Below are positions 20,796 through 35,157 of a stretch of DNA of 64,000 bases, in pieces; position 1 is the first letter of the stretch; the number at the start of each line of letters is the position of its first letter. This stretch comes from Hepsetus odoe (taxonomy: Eukaryota; Chordata; Actinopteri; Characiformes; Hepsetidae). Under the pieces are notes generated by a model, which was not told the DNA's origin, searched no databases, and saw only the letters and a list, made by a program, of their open reading frames with translations. The position numbers and the translations under genes were made by a program. Where the stretch lies: positions 19,213,513 to 19,277,512 of the forward strand of contig CM029367.1 of the NCBI GenBank assembly GCA_017165825.1, in the 5' to 3' direction.

Positions 20796-23700
20796 CAATT
20801 AATGGTACACAATCTTTGCAACTATGTTTAATCACTTTCCTTTCTCTTGAGACCAAATGGTATATTTGCAAATGAGCATGCGTTTTTATCTAATCTCAAG
20901 TCATTTACCCAGATAAGAACCTGAATGGAGGGAAGTACCACTGTGTCTGTTCACAGATTACAGCATTTGAACTTTGATGAAAGCAGTTTAAGGTTTGATT
21001 GCTTAAGTATCTGCACACTTTCACATTTTTTTGAGTTTGCTTGTTAGATTTCAGGCCCAGAAGGTATTGTAATTGCACTTGAAAACTTTGAGATTCATGT
21101 TTTTTAAACACTTAACATCTCTTCATAGGTTATACAAGGACCTCCACATGTATTTGTTTGGTTGAGGTCACATACACCATTTTGGCAAAGTTTTTTCATC
21201 CCCATTGTCAGCATTTTGTCCCTATTTTAACAAGTTTGTGGTTAGAATTTTACCACATTCTAACCAAAATGAATCATTCCGGTAATTGTTGTTCTCTGGC
21301 ATTGCTCAATCAGAGAAGTCCACCGTTGTTCCTGTCCTTTCAATATTGTTTTTAAAACCTGCCATATCTTGTTAGTGCACGACTATTAATTACAAAGGCT
21401 TGTAATGTTTGCCACAGCCAGGCACCATACTGGCACCATACCAACTCTGTAGTTATATAATGTACCAAAGTTGCACAATATGTGCATGCATGTTGATGGG
21501 AGAACACACAAGAAGTTAACTTTCTTTGAGTGCAATGTTTACAGAACAAGACTCAATACATAACCCTATTGGGTAAGAATGTATTTATCTAAACTTGTAA
21601 ATAGTGACCTGTCACTAATCTGTCATTTCCTTCTGTCTGTTATGTGGCAATATTTCTAAAAGTATCAGTCGACAGAATGTAGGGAGGTTTCTTCTTTTCT
21701 GCTTCACGCATTTGTTACACTTCCATCAAAGATGTTCACATCCTTTGCCCTTCTCCAGACCTATCAAACTTGCAAACAGATTTATTGTTCACTATAATCA
21801 TTCACAACTGTCCCACCACACACCAGCATGTCTGAGTAATAAATCTTATTCATGATATGAGCTTGGAAATTTGAATAGCGTCAAACTTTGAGCAAGCTGA
21901 TCACCCATAACGAGATCAGATTTCTTGGGTATTTAGATTGAAAATAAGTGTAGCATTTTTCTGTTTCATACAGTGGGATATTTGTAGTGGGTTATAGATT
22001 TAAATAAATCAAAGGAATCAAATACAAACCCCAAAGACCTCAGAGAAATGATGTTTAGAAGAGCACATGTCACAGCTTGACTTTCTGGTTCGGTAGCATC
22101 TGGATGGTTGCACACATTATAAGAGGGAAGTCAGAGAGGTTTAGATAAAGGCCCACATGTGAGGCTCACCCTGGGGAGAGGGCGGCGCTGAGGTATCAAA
22201 CCCCGTGGGGATGGCTGCTGCTGTCTTTTTATGGATCTGAAGTGGTGAGAACTAGGCCTTTGTGCCTTTTCCTTTACCTCCTCTGGTGTGATACAATCTT
22301 TTCCTATACGGACCACCAGGCGGGCCAATCAACAGATGGCACAGCACTAGAGAGTAAAGACAATGCACAGTTGCACCAGGTCTTGACTTCAGTAACCCAT
22401 GGGAGGACTGAAATGACCTGCTTCTGATTGCAGGCTTCGTGCTAAGAAACTGGACTGTAAAGTGAACTGGAAGAGAATGATGTGCTCTTTTTTCATTTAT
22501 TGTGAATTCTATGGTTTTATGGTTTTAACAGATCTTCGTAAATGCTTTAACCATTGGCAATATGGTTCAGAACGGCTTTTGATGTCATGGTGTCTGCTGT
22601 GACTGGGACCTTAAGATTTTGATGGTGAAGCTCAGCATCAATCAAAGCAACTTATAAAGTAAAAAAAAAGACTAGAGATGGCAACAACCTGATACCATGC
22701 ATTGCTACTGGGATGGAATCAGCAAATAATGCTGGACTGGTTATAGAAGAGTAAAACAAAATCTTCAGTCCTATAGCAAGTGTTCCCTTTAATACCACTT
22801 TCAGTGGAATATTTAGTTAAAAACAGTTCATATAAAAAAAGATCTGTATTGGCAAGTTCCCCTGAACTGTAAGCCAGTGATATTCAAGGTTTAAACATAA
22901 GAAGCAAGCAGAAAGGAAAAATATGTACCTCTAATAGTAGGCTTACACACTGAAAAAAGCTTTATTCTTTATCCTTTTATTTCAATTTTTTCTTTCTTAA
23001 TATAATTTGAAATGCTAGCTCTGTTTATGAGAATTTGTTCAGAATTTGTTGAATAAGCACTCAGGCAAATGTTTTTTGTTATACTGATTCGCACTGAAAA
23101 TTCTAAATGCCCCCCTCCCCCTTTTCTGTAAAGTTCTAGGAAGCTAAGCCCAGATTCTGCACTTTAAAATGTAACTTTCTAAAAAGTTTCTGGTTAGTAT
23201 GTGTAGTTCCAGGAATATTCTGGCTTTTAAACAGAGTCTGTGCATTCTGTGGAGGATTTCTTAAACTTTTAAAACATTCTGCAGACAAATCTCATGAAGA
23301 TGTTTTTTTTTTTTAAAGAAGATATCTTTTTGTGGATTAGATTGCTCTGTTTTATGAACCTTGTTTTTAAGAGTGTATATACTCAGTATATTGTTTTACT
23401 ATGAAGCTGTAATGCTTTTATAACAGCTCAATTGTGGCTTTTACTGCATTGCTATACATCAAATACTGAAAGACAAGTGTCTTGAAGTTTAGCTGTGCTC
23501 TGCAGTGAATGGCTGGTATTCCTGCAGTCAATGTATTTATTGTTAAAATCAAAGGAGTGTTTAAATGTGTAGGCTGATGTGATGACAGCAGCAATCAACA
23601 AGGTGTAAATTCTCCATGTTTTGTGACTTCCTTTTAGTGTGCATAAAACAAAACCAAACAATCTTGTGCACAAATCAGTCAGTAGAACTAGTCCCTGAGG

Positions 23701-26700
23701 GACCCCAGAGAACACTGATCAGCCCACTGGAATGGCTGTCAGTCAGCTCCTGTCATGAACTGATGCATCCTGCCGGAAGAGACCATAGTCTCTGTTTCTT
23801 TCACAAAATGCTCATTGCTTGGTTGCTACACGTCATGAACCCTCTGAGCAGTGAGTTCTTTAAAACAATGCTTTGCCCTGGAGAACAAGTTTTTTTCCCA
23901 TTCTTTATTAAGTTTTATAGTAATGTTTCATTTATTAGGAATACACTACATCCCTGAGGGTAATTTTTGCATCTCATACGACTCTTTGTCCTGCAATGTT
24001 CTAATCACACTTTTGTGAGGCTGTTTTTCAAAGGGTTAAACAATTCTAGACAGTTCTTGGTTTTGATATAAGGATCTAAAAAAAAGTATTTTTTTTTACT
24101 TATTTTAACATAAAATTTCCTTTAAACTTAAAAAAAATTCTTCACACAAAAAACCCAGTGCACTCCTAAAAATGGTTCAACAGATCATTTGTTTGCTGTG
24201 ATGCTTTAAAATCCAGCTTTGTGTTGAACAGTGTTAGATTTCTCTGGTTGAGAGAGAAGGTGGGATACTAGTGGGATGTGTGTTGATTTTATACTAACTC
24301 TGCATGGAAAGACAAACACTGGTTAGACAAGGAATACAAACATTTTTTTCCGGATGCATAAACAATATAACTGCTTAGACAATGTAGCAAAGTTTACTTT
24401 TCTTGCAGAAACCTAAAACCCCACTGCAGAAGATATGCCTTGGGCAAAAGATTAGACCGCAACTTTCCTCTCATTACTCCCTCACAAGAACTCAAAAGGA
24501 AAGAAGAAAAACTAAAAGCTTCTAGATTGAGATTGCCGTCGTGTTTGCTTGAGGGAACATCAAATTGCAGAGTTTGGGGGACATCATTCACTAAGATCTT
24601 AGGAGCTGCTGACATTGCGGAGGGTGTGAGGGGGCAGCCGAGCATGGTCGGTTTAAGCATGGCTCAGATATACAGACAGGGCGTCCCCTGAAATGCTAGC
24701 TGCTCCTTAAGTGGCTTTCTTCATGCATCCCTGAGTCATAAAGAGAGAGAAAATGACAAAAATGTCTTTATGCGGCTCTTCTTTCCTACGACCCATGCAC
24801 ACTTTGTGTTTGCACACTTTGCAATCACATGCAGCTGTCTTTTAAAGCCCCTTTGGCTCACCTCAGGTTTGAAAAGTTGTTTCCTGCTTGAATGTTGTGT
24901 GGCTCCGATGTGTGTTAATCAGTAATGGAGCTCCATCCACTGGCACAGTGTTAGTGAGTAGAGGAAATGAGTTGTTTTATCTTTATTTTCAGTTTTTCTC
25001 ATCATAATCATAATCAGCTGTCAGAAAGCTGAGCTTGATTTGATGAATTAGTGGAAATCAAGTACATATGACTTCAACTTCAATTGCATCAGTGCAGAAA
25101 GTGTTGAGACTGTAGCTTTGTCTTTTTTTAAACCAACCTTTGAAAAGCTTTACATACTTAAAATTTATGACCAGTGCTTGGAATTTTTACAAGAGAAAAA
25201 ATTAAAAGGGGAACAAGAAAGTCCTTTATTTCATTAAAACGGTTATTTTAATTGTAAGGCTCTTTAGAGAAAATGTATTTTTTTAAACAGATTTGGTACT
25301 AAACTGCACATTTGACTTTGGAAAAAAAATAGGAAACTTTTATCTGCTATTATCTACTCACAACTCAATTTAAAACAAATGATTGGTTAATGGTTAATAA
25401 TTAATTTCTCATACTGCAAACCTGTGAAAAAAGTGCAATTCAATCCTTAAGGCGCTGTGCATTAAAGCATTGTGAGTGGTTTGAATGAAGTCACTTCAGA
25501 GTGAAACAGCATGTCTGATTCCTTTGACAGGTCTTGTTTACCCAGTGGATGGGCTCAGCATGTGTCAGTGAAAGTGTGTAGGTAAAGCTCTTTCCTTCAG
25601 GCCCCACTGCAGTGTCAGTTGTGCTGCTGTCCATCATCCCTCCCCTTTCTCTCAGCTGACACTTAGGCTTTATTTACAAGCTTTGTCTGCTCCATAAATC
25701 TGCATCTGTTAACACTTTACAACGTTTTTTTGTTTTGATCTCAAAGAATAAAAGTGTTTTAGAGTGCATTGCAGATGCCCCACTGTCCAGCCAGAAGCTG
25801 TCTATCAAGCACAGTTGGAGCTTAGAGCTTGTAGCTCTGACTATAGCTCTTGCAGTGTAGAAATATTGAAACTGTAAGATGGAAATAACAAATAATTCTT
25901 TGGTATTATTTTCTTTAGTTTCTTTGTTCCATAATAATTCAGGGTTGTCCAAAAAAGTCTCATTGAATGATAACTGTAGTTTGTTAATGTAACTCCATGT
26001 TTTTAATGGGTTCATCTGTATAGGTAATTTTGAACTACTTTAAGTAAATTTGCATTGTTCCATTCTACATGAAATGCTCACAGACTGGAGGCTACTTCTG
26101 TTTTTTGTTTAGTGTAAAAGGTATATAATCACTATCAAAAATTAGCTAAAAACCTTACAAAAGAGATTTCAAACTTTAATTTCATTTGCAAAGATTTTGT
26201 TTAATTTATGGATCTTTTCTATTTGGCTCATTTGTCATGAAGGATTCCCAGCATGAAGGGTCACTGCTATATACAAGTAAGGCAGAAAAAAAAACAATGT
26301 TTTTCTAAGGGCAGTGATAATACAGAAGAAAATATGGAATTAGGATATTAAAATAAGATGACAACAAATTACAACACTTACTACACAAATTATTTTAAGA
26401 AAGTGAAAATATTTCTCATAAGGAGTAGAATTTTTGAGTGGTGAAATTCCATTGTTTTGGAGTCTGATGGTGTGTGCTGGGAGCAGACTGAGTTATGACT
26501 TGGTGAGCTCCTCTGAGAATTTGGCTTTTTGTTCGTATTTGTTCCTCCCAGAGTCTTATGATTCACTGGGTATCACCATGCAGCTGCGCTTTGGGGAGCA
26601 GTGTTTACCCAACTCTTCTTCATTGTCTGGTTTCACCTTGAGTTTCTCCTCCGTTTTGTGCAGTTCCTCATTATCAATGCACTGCAGGCGTATGGGCTCT

Positions 26701-28420
26701 TAGCCCTGGAGACGCTGTGCTACTTTCCTACCACGTTTATCTGCTTTAGAGCTGAATTTTCTGGCTATGGGGCTGCCAGACAAGCCCCTTGAGCAAGAAA
26801 AAAAAGAAGGAAAAACAGGGAGACAAAAAGAGAAAGACAGAGAGGAAGAGCATTGTTGAGCATTGTTGAACATGGTGAACTCTGTCTGGGTCAGAGATGG
26901 AGGGAAGAGGTGACAGGAATTAGGGTCCACTTTCAGCGTTTCTAGAGCTGTGTTTGATTAGCCGCTCATGGACGTGCTCTGTTCTAAATTAACTCCACAT
27001 TTATTTCTTTTCTCTTTTCTTTAGGAGTCACTATTCTTGGGTGGGTCAGAAAGAAGCATGAGGGGCCATCAACCTCCCAGAGCCTTAATAGGGGTGGAAA
27101 ATATGTAGTTGCCTCACTGGTTTTGAACACACACTTGAACTTCCAAGCACTTTCTCTGTATTATTCTATGCTTTATCATCACATCACTGACTTTGAAACA
27201 GAAACACTGATAAATACCCATATGGGTATTTATAGACTATAGACAATCTACAGATTTACACTCTTGGTGTTTTCGAATTCACAGTTAATAACGCTCTTTG
27301 TCTTGTGACAGTGATTCCTGTGGTTTAATCTGCAGACAATAAACAAAGGAATGGATTAGTCAACATGCATACTATAAAATAAAATTAATAGCTTTGCTTG
27401 TGAAACCATTCTGTTTTATTTGCATGTGGTCCAGATAACAATTCACAGCCTATTGTTTAACACCATGATTAAGTTTAACTATTTCATTCAGTCTCTTGAT
27501 AAAGTGCACTGAGTGGAACTTATCCCCTAACAGACCATTTGGTTGGGCGGATCAGAAAGAGAAAGGTCTTGGAGGCATGGGACAGGTGCTGTGGTCTCAG
27601 CCTATCCTGGCACTGCTCTGTAGCAGCTGTGTGTGTCTCTGTATGCTTGAATAGACTACGGCATGAATGAATCAGTGCTCTGGCATGGGTTTAAACCATC
27701 CTGCTCATGTGTGGCTGGCCTCCATAAAATCCCATCCAGATTTCCTCATGTTCTTATCATGATGGAGAGGGCAAGCATCCACAGGAGGTCCTCTACTTAA
27801 CACCAATTTGCCGCCCCGCATGTGTTCTTTGATGTAGCCATCTTGGCGGATGGAGGGGGTCATAAATATGTGCACTTTTCAACTTGCTCCTCCACTGCAC
27901 AGGCACAGGGACCAGACCCAGAAACTTTTCCGGTCCAGGGGTCATAAACCCACCACAGGCTACACAAACAAGACCACAAGACACCATGGAGGCAGTCTTG
28001 CTACATATGGATCTGGGCATATTGCACACAGTATGCAGCACTAGAACATTAAATTATTTCCCTATTTATTCCACATAGACCCCTTAGGAGATATGGTTTG
28101 AAAGAATTCTGCATGTGTATTGATTTATGTTTTTCTTGTTCGTATCTCAATGAAACATAAACATCAAAAAGTAGAAAATGTTAGATCTAATATTGAGTTT
28201 AATGAAATTCCAACCTCATTTGTGAGGAAAAGGTGAGAGATCTTTTATGATCTGAATTTGATTAAACATTACTGTGAGTGTTTTCATAGGATAAAAAATA
28301 TTGACCTTTTTACCATTATTATGTAATTTATTGACACTTAAACAAAAGGAAAGAGCAGTTATAAAATAGTATAACGTTTACATAATGTAAATCACATGTG
28401 TTGAAAGACAATAATTTTAC

Positions 28421-28648
28421 TGGCCACAGGATCAGAAGATTGTGAGTTCAAACCCCTTACCAGTAGGTTGCCCTGAGGTACCCTTGAGCAAGGTACCGTC
28501 CCCGTCACTGCTCCCCAGGCACTTTCATAGCTGCCCCCTGTTGTGTGTGTTTGTGTGCATGGGTTAAATGCAGAAGTCCAATTTCGTTGTAGTTCACTGT
28601 GTGCTGTGCTCTGTTCTCACAATGAGAAGAATAGTCACTTTCACTTTA
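28421..28648 (+). mobile_element. tRNA-derived SINE, copy 3 (5' truncated)
   Basis: Begins inside the tRNA-like head (AGATTGTGAGTTCAAACCCC), continues through TAGGTTGCCCTGAGGTACCC, and ends AGTCACTTTCACTTT. The A box is missing. Confidence 0.8.
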
Positions 28649-30675
28649 ATAAATAGTAGTTAATAGTTATATATAATTGTTATTAATGTTACTACACTAT
28701 AGTATTAGCTCAATTGGGGAAGGAGAACCACTAGAAATCTACAAAAAAAACAAAACTTAAATTAAAATTTCCTGTGCAAGCCAGGATCTACCAGCTTATA
28801 AGCAGTTTAAAAGTCCTGTCATGTAGACATAACCTGAAAGGATTAATGTGCCAGTTGGCAAGCAGAAGCGGTTGACAATGCCTGCCCTGCTCTCATAGCT
28901 AGAGTTTCAGCCAAAAAATCAACAAGTTACAGTACGGGAAACCAGTCATTTCCACTGTAACAGAGTAAACACATTAAAGTCATTGGCACTGGACTTTGTG
29001 ACACTAAGCTGACACAGCTTGCTTTTGTTAAACGTTATTTCCCTTGCAAACTGATAAAGCAGAGAGTAAGAGTCATTTCTGAGTTTTAATTCTTCAAAAA
29101 GCTGGATAAATTTGTATGGCTGGCAAGGCTTTGTTGAAAAGTGTCAGTGTTAGGCCTGCCACACACAAAGAAGGGGGCTTCTTGTCAGCTCTGAAAGAGA
29201 AACACAAGAATGAAATGCTTGGAGAGCACTTCACTGGATCGAGAAGGGTCGTCTCCGGATGCTGACAGAATTCTGTTAACCCCTGACTTACAGCACAAAA
29301 GCGGCTATTGTAGCAGCAGGCTGGATTGCGTTTTTGGGGCGCTTTGGGTGAATGTAAAATAAGGCTTTCTCCTTTCTTCCTTTTGGCCATTTTCTTTCAC
29401 TCTTGCAACTTTTATTTCAGACAAATGTAAGAAAGGCCATTTACTTCAGATTCATTGCCATTGAAAGAAATTATAACAGTCAAGAAAGCCTGCTGGGGAA
29501 ATAATCTGCTGTTTAAGTAACAGGTCTTGCTTTGAAATTCAGGCTTGTGAAAGCTTAGGTTTCAGTTGTTGTTGTCTGACTTGAATCCCATTAGCACAAC
29601 ATGAAGAATAAACCCTGTTTGCTGAAGGTCATAGCACTGTGAATGTGGTCCGGCTCCTCTTTAACCCTTCATAAGCTGACCAGCATTACAATGTGCATTA
29701 GTTTTGGGGAAAGCCTGGCTAGGACCTATTTAAATTAGAAATAATTCTGCCTTTATCATGCAAAATCAGAGCCAGGCTTAAACAACATGTGGTTCAGATT
29801 ACAGAGCTTAAAGACGCAACAGGCCATTGGACAGATGATCGAAGTGGTCTCCTCAATGCCATATCAAAAAGAGCAGCCAGTACATTTTAACTGGCCTGTA
29901 ATCTGTAACACAAGTGGCAAGCGATGACGGAGAACACTTTATATTGAGAAGCATTGGGGTGCAAACCTTATTCAAACCATCTGCTATGAGGATCACCTCT
30001 AGCACCTCACAACACTCCTAAAATGCAACAGCCCACCACAAGAACGACAACATCTTTCAGCATCCAAGGACAAAGCGTGTGAGCAGAGTCAAAGGAAAGA
30101 GCTGTGTTCAGTAAACGTCCTTAAACTCAGTCTACTCCATCAGGACACAGTGCCGTAGGGACTAGTTTCCATAGCTCAACCCGGATTTGCAAAGGGGTTA
30201 TTCCATCTGAAGCAAAATCTGTTTACTAAACAATGTCAGTTTCTTGTTACAGAGAATGTAGTGAAAGAGTTGTTAGTTTGGATACTTCTTTCAACCAGTG
30301 TAATTTACATAATTATTGTAATATGATGTTTTTCAGGATTCTGGCAGTATTTAAAACTTATGAACTTTGAGCTATAATTATAATGCTTATGCTGAAAGCA
30401 GGAGAAAACATCAACACAAATTTCTAGGATCTAAAGTCTTGTTTATAGTTGTTATTTTACAGTGCCCTTGTTACAGTATAAGGAACAATGTAACTGTAAT
30501 GTATCAGCTGCCAAATTGTTCTACTATGTTGGTCATATCTATTCAGTCTGTGCTATTCCACTTCTCCCAGTTCTTGATTTCCTAATTCTGCTGTGTGTTT
30601 TTTTGTTCTGTCTTTGTGTTTCTGTGTTAACTGTTTTAATTTATGTTCTGTTTTTAACTTTCATCTTCTGCTCTG

Positions 30676-30737
30676 TAGAGTGACCTTGGGTTTGAGAAAG
30701 GCGCTATATAAATAACAATTATTATTGTTATTATTAA
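30676..30737 (+). repeat. LINE/SINE 3' tail ending in (ATT)n
   Basis: AAAGGCGCTATATAAATAAC followed by an ATT-rich run resembles the 3' end of a widespread fish retroposon. It abuts the Tc1 fragment directly. Confidence 0.5.
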
Positions 30738-30945
30738 AAACTGTGTGCAAGTGTACCTAGAAGAATTGATGCTGTTTTGAAGGCAAAGGGTGGTCACACC
30801 AAATATTGATTTGATTTAGATTTCTCTTTTGTTCATTCATGGCATTTTGTTGATTGATGAAAATAAATGATTAACACTTCCATTTTTGAAAGCATTCTTT
30901 GTTTACAGCATTTTTTCACACCTGCCTAAAACTTTTGCACAGTAC

Positions 30946-30950
<5 letters not shown>
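30734..30950 (+). mobile_element. 3' fragment of the same Tc1 family
   Basis: From AAAACTGTGTGCAAGTGTAC to the terminal CTTTTGCACAGTACGGTA it closely follows 3284-3496, including the KAKGGHTKY end. It has only the right terminus and runs into a (TA)n tract at 30,946-30,979. Confidence 0.85.

Positions 30951-30979
<29 letters not shown>
30946..30979. repeat. (TA)n microsatellite at the Tc1 fragment end
   Basis: Begins in the terminal TA of the Tc1 right end, so it may have grown from the insertion site. Confidence 0.9.
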
Positions 30980-30980
<1 letters not shown>

Positions 30981-33900
30981 TTCTTATATCATGGTCCATG
31001 TGTATTATCTGTGTGTGCATGTGCAAAATGTTTGGTACAATTAGTATTATTTTCAGAATGAATATTTTCAGAAGGTAAATACTTATAGGTATTTTGCTCC
31101 TTCCATTATAAAATAAAGTGTTACTTTTTTTTTATTCCCTGTGGTAATTATCTTTTTAAGAGTGAAATGTTCCCAGTCCTGGCAGTAATGAGCCCTTTAT
31201 TGCACAGCTGTGTCCTGAGCCGGGAATTGTGTGGCTGTTTACATCTATCTGCCTGCTTGCCTCCCTGCTGTTCTGGCCCGTGGGAGCTGGTTAACCTCAA
31301 CGAGGTTTTCTCGCACTGACTACAACCTGATCTTCAGATCGATCTCAGATAAAGCATGACACCTGGTGACAGGCCCCAGATCAGTGCTTTGTGGAGACTG
31401 TGGTTGGTGAGTCTTTATAAAATGACGGTTGTTGATGAGTCTGAGGAGATAAAACACTCTAGGAGGATATGGGAAAGTAACACAGGAAAGAGGTTGTGAT
31501 CATTACAAGAGACTTAAAGCATAAAAATGATCAGTACACAAAGAAAAGGTTGTTTAAGCCCTGCATTCAATAACCGGTTTTAGGAGTGAAAAACTAGGCT
31601 TGTGGTGAAGTCTTGAAGGCGACACCATTCAATACACAATGTTTCCAGGGACAGGAAAATCTTCACCTCACTGATTTTATCTTCAGACTGGAACTGTAGT
31701 ATGACCTATTGATGAGGTTTCCTGTGACTCACGTGAAGGAACAAATACCATATTATACCATATTGTAAAACATTTTTTAATAACAATGTACGTAAGAAAA
31801 ATGTAAGATAAGGTTCTCTTAAACTGTGTTAGAGAGTGATTCATATTGAGTCATACAGTTGAAACAAAGGTCTAGAGCAATTTCTAATGCCAGATTCCAA
31901 TAGATTCCTTCTGAAGTTCTGACCAAAAATAAAAGCTGGCAACCATTTACATTTGTACTCAGCGTATAAAGCAATGTGCTGATATGGTGACTTACTTGAC
32001 CATAGAAATATATCAGTGAATAAACTCTGCTGTTTTCATTCTGTGTGAATTAACTACTGTGATGCACAACTGTCATGCCTGTGTCCAAGATAAACATCTT
32101 GTGTCTTGTTCCCATCTTAAATTTCTTACTTAAAGCGTACTCTCTATTTCTTTAAAAAGCACTTCCCAGAATCAAATTGTCTGAGCTAGGACCTCTGACT
32201 GGGCTTAGATACATCCATGGTGCTTGACATTGTGTCTTTACAAGAAATGAAATTCATATTCCCTTTGGGTCATCTAATTTGTATTTGTGCAGCTGGTGTG
32301 GCAACAGCGGAACATGTTATAGCTATTTACATAGCTGGCAAATGTTAATCAAAATCGGTTACCATTTCAGGGTTGTGAAGGTTATTGCCTGACACTTCGA
32401 CATCTCATTCTGAAATTCCATGTATATTCTTGAAAGCACAGTCAATTTATGAGATATATTATAAGATTAGAAGCTAATATAAGAACCCACTTTTGGTTCT
32501 CTTTCAATGGATGGTTGCAGTAAAATGCATAATTTTTTTAAAATGTCAAATCATCAGATTATTTAATGATTATAATGATAAATTGTACTTGTATAGTCGA
32601 GACAAGAAACATTTAGAAACCTTTTCCTTACCCATACTGTTGGCTGATAGTGATACATTGTGCTGCATACCCAGCTGAGACATTGTGTTCATTCAGAGTC
32701 TATCATGCTTCATCAGAAAGTTCTTAACCACCAAAAACTTACATGGTGGTCCACATAAATGCTTGAGTGAGCTTTCCAGGTGTCTGTTAAAGTGCTTGGA
32801 ACTCTGCTTGAGAAAAGAGATGTCTGACTCTTAATGCCAGAGAGAGAATCCTTGGCTTGTGTTGCAAGGCTTCAATTTCCTCTGTAAATTGTGGTGGTCT
32901 GAGCAGTCAGCAGGGTCGCCAATTAAACCACAGTAAGAAGTGAGGAATGTTGCGACAAGGAGGGATGTTAGCATTCTTATATGGCTGATGGAGAGAAGAC
33001 ATGCCAGGATCTGATTGTTTTATTGCTCTGAGAATGAGGGCAGGGCCAGAGGACAGAAACTTAGCTTTGTGCCCTGACATTCAGTGAACCCGAACTCATA
33101 GGCTTGTTTCAACACTAAAGGTGTAACACTGTTTTCTTTAGTACTTAGCATCTCTGACGCCATTTTTGGCCTTGATAACCAAGCAGAGATGTAAAAAATG
33201 CTTTAAGCTTTACAAATGAGTAAAAGCTCCTAAATAGTGTGAGCAGGTTCCCACCACATTCACATTCAGCACTTTTACATTTTAAAAAGAGTCTATTTTG
33301 TTCAACTGTTTGGATCAAAGAGCTTCTCATGTCTCAGCATAGATGTCACTCAGAGGAGTGGATGTTTTATGTTCTGTGTTTAGAGGCCCTGAGGAGCTTA
33401 TTGGGTTTCAGGCCAGAGTCTCTTGGGATAGGAAACTGGCATCATGCACTGATATTTCAACACTTTAGCCCATGAGGGTGGGATGATGACTGCTGTTTGC
33501 TTCTTGGGGTTTTATAGCCATATAAAAACCACATGGATAAATAAACCCAATGGGCACTAATGTCACCTTGCTGCATGTGTTGGAATTTAAGGGGACTACC
33601 TGTGTCTAATGATCAGTGTTGCATAACTCTCTCAAACTATCACTTTTTATCTCTTACATTTGATTATGACTTCCTGGAAAAGATACTCTCACTACTTCTA
33701 CATCAGCGTTACACTCTACAAAGAATTTGCCAGTGAGAGGAAATAACATTCAAAAGGCATGCCACTACCTGTCTTTAATTTGAACACAGTTGTGTTTGAT
33801 CAGATTACATAAGGGTAATTCTCTTTGAAATCCCAGAAACACAGATAGAGTTTAGCAGATACAGTTTAGAAACAGATGCCTTCCGATATAAGATAAAGCT

Positions 33901-35084
33901 TATAGAGCTCTTTCTGAAAGAAAAATCACCCAGGTTTGTTTCGTTATTTCAATTAGGACTCTCCTTTCTTCAGCCCAGGGATTTTTTTTTATTAGTTCCA
34001 TATTAGTAGATTAGATGCTTCATTGGGTTTGCAGTGAAGCTTGTCTCTCTAGGCCACACTGCTGCCTTGTTCACTTTCGCAAGGTCATATTTAAGGTCTA
34101 ACAGTCAGCTGATGCAGGTAACACAGTGGTATTCACATTGCATGGAAGAACTGACACCAACAACTTGTAAGTAATTTAAGCAACATTATCTTAAATTCAT
34201 TCTTCTACAGGAAAAGATAAAAAACTTGAAGAAGGCACATAACTTGTATTGTAGTGCACCTTGTATTTTATGGCCTTAAAAATGTAACATATCATTCTCT
34301 TATCTATAATAAATGTAGCTTATTGCTTGCATTTCTAATTTGTCAAAGAACAGATCAGGATGCAGTTTTATTATAGTGTAAGTTGTTATCAAGCATAAAA
34401 AAAACCTTATAGTGTGATAAGTTACAATGTAGACCCACTGTAGAGATATGCTGCCCTTCTGAAAGTGCAGCTTCCCTACTTTGCTTTGTACACATTACCT
34501 CTGATGCTGCTCAATCTAGTGCGTATAAACATACATAAATCTACTGCTTATAAAAACACAAAAATTTACCTTTATTTTGTTCCTGTTTTCATTTCCTTGA
34601 TGTCTACTTAAACATTCTCTACAATGTTGAATTATTCCAGATTCACTTAGAAATGCTGTTGATTTGCTTACACTGGAACACATTTTTACCTGCCAAACAA
34701 GGCCTGATTTAGACTCAACAGAGTCATTTAAATGCTTTTCATGTGCCAGCTTATATTTTAGTCTAAGAAGGTAAGTGGTCAGTACAAAGATTTTCAGCTC
34801 ATTTACTCGCTAGTACAATTTGGTCAGTCTCCATACATGTTTGTTAGCAGATAGACAGCTGCTCTGGCTCAAGTTTTCCTGTACCATAGTCACTGCTTTG
34901 CTTTTTTCTCTCATAAGATTCAATACAGCTAAGGTACAGTGTATATTGTAGTAAATCTACAATATTCAGTGGCTTAATATGCATTGCCTGTGAAACAATA
35001 ACAATAAGGTAAAACTGTTAAGGTCACCATTGACAATAATTTAATTAAATCTGCTTAGAATTGAATTTACCCTACTTACCCATA

Positions 35085-35157
35085 GGTGGTGCTGTTTGTG
35101 TGTCTAGCTGGGCTACCCTGCCCTAGTCAGGATAAGCGGTCAGGTTAATGGATGCAT
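35085..35157 (+). repeat. Possible degraded LINE tail
   Basis: GTCAGGATAAGCGGTCAGG followed by ATGGATGC resembles the last bases of the L2-like tail at 47.4 kb. Weak. Confidence 0.3.
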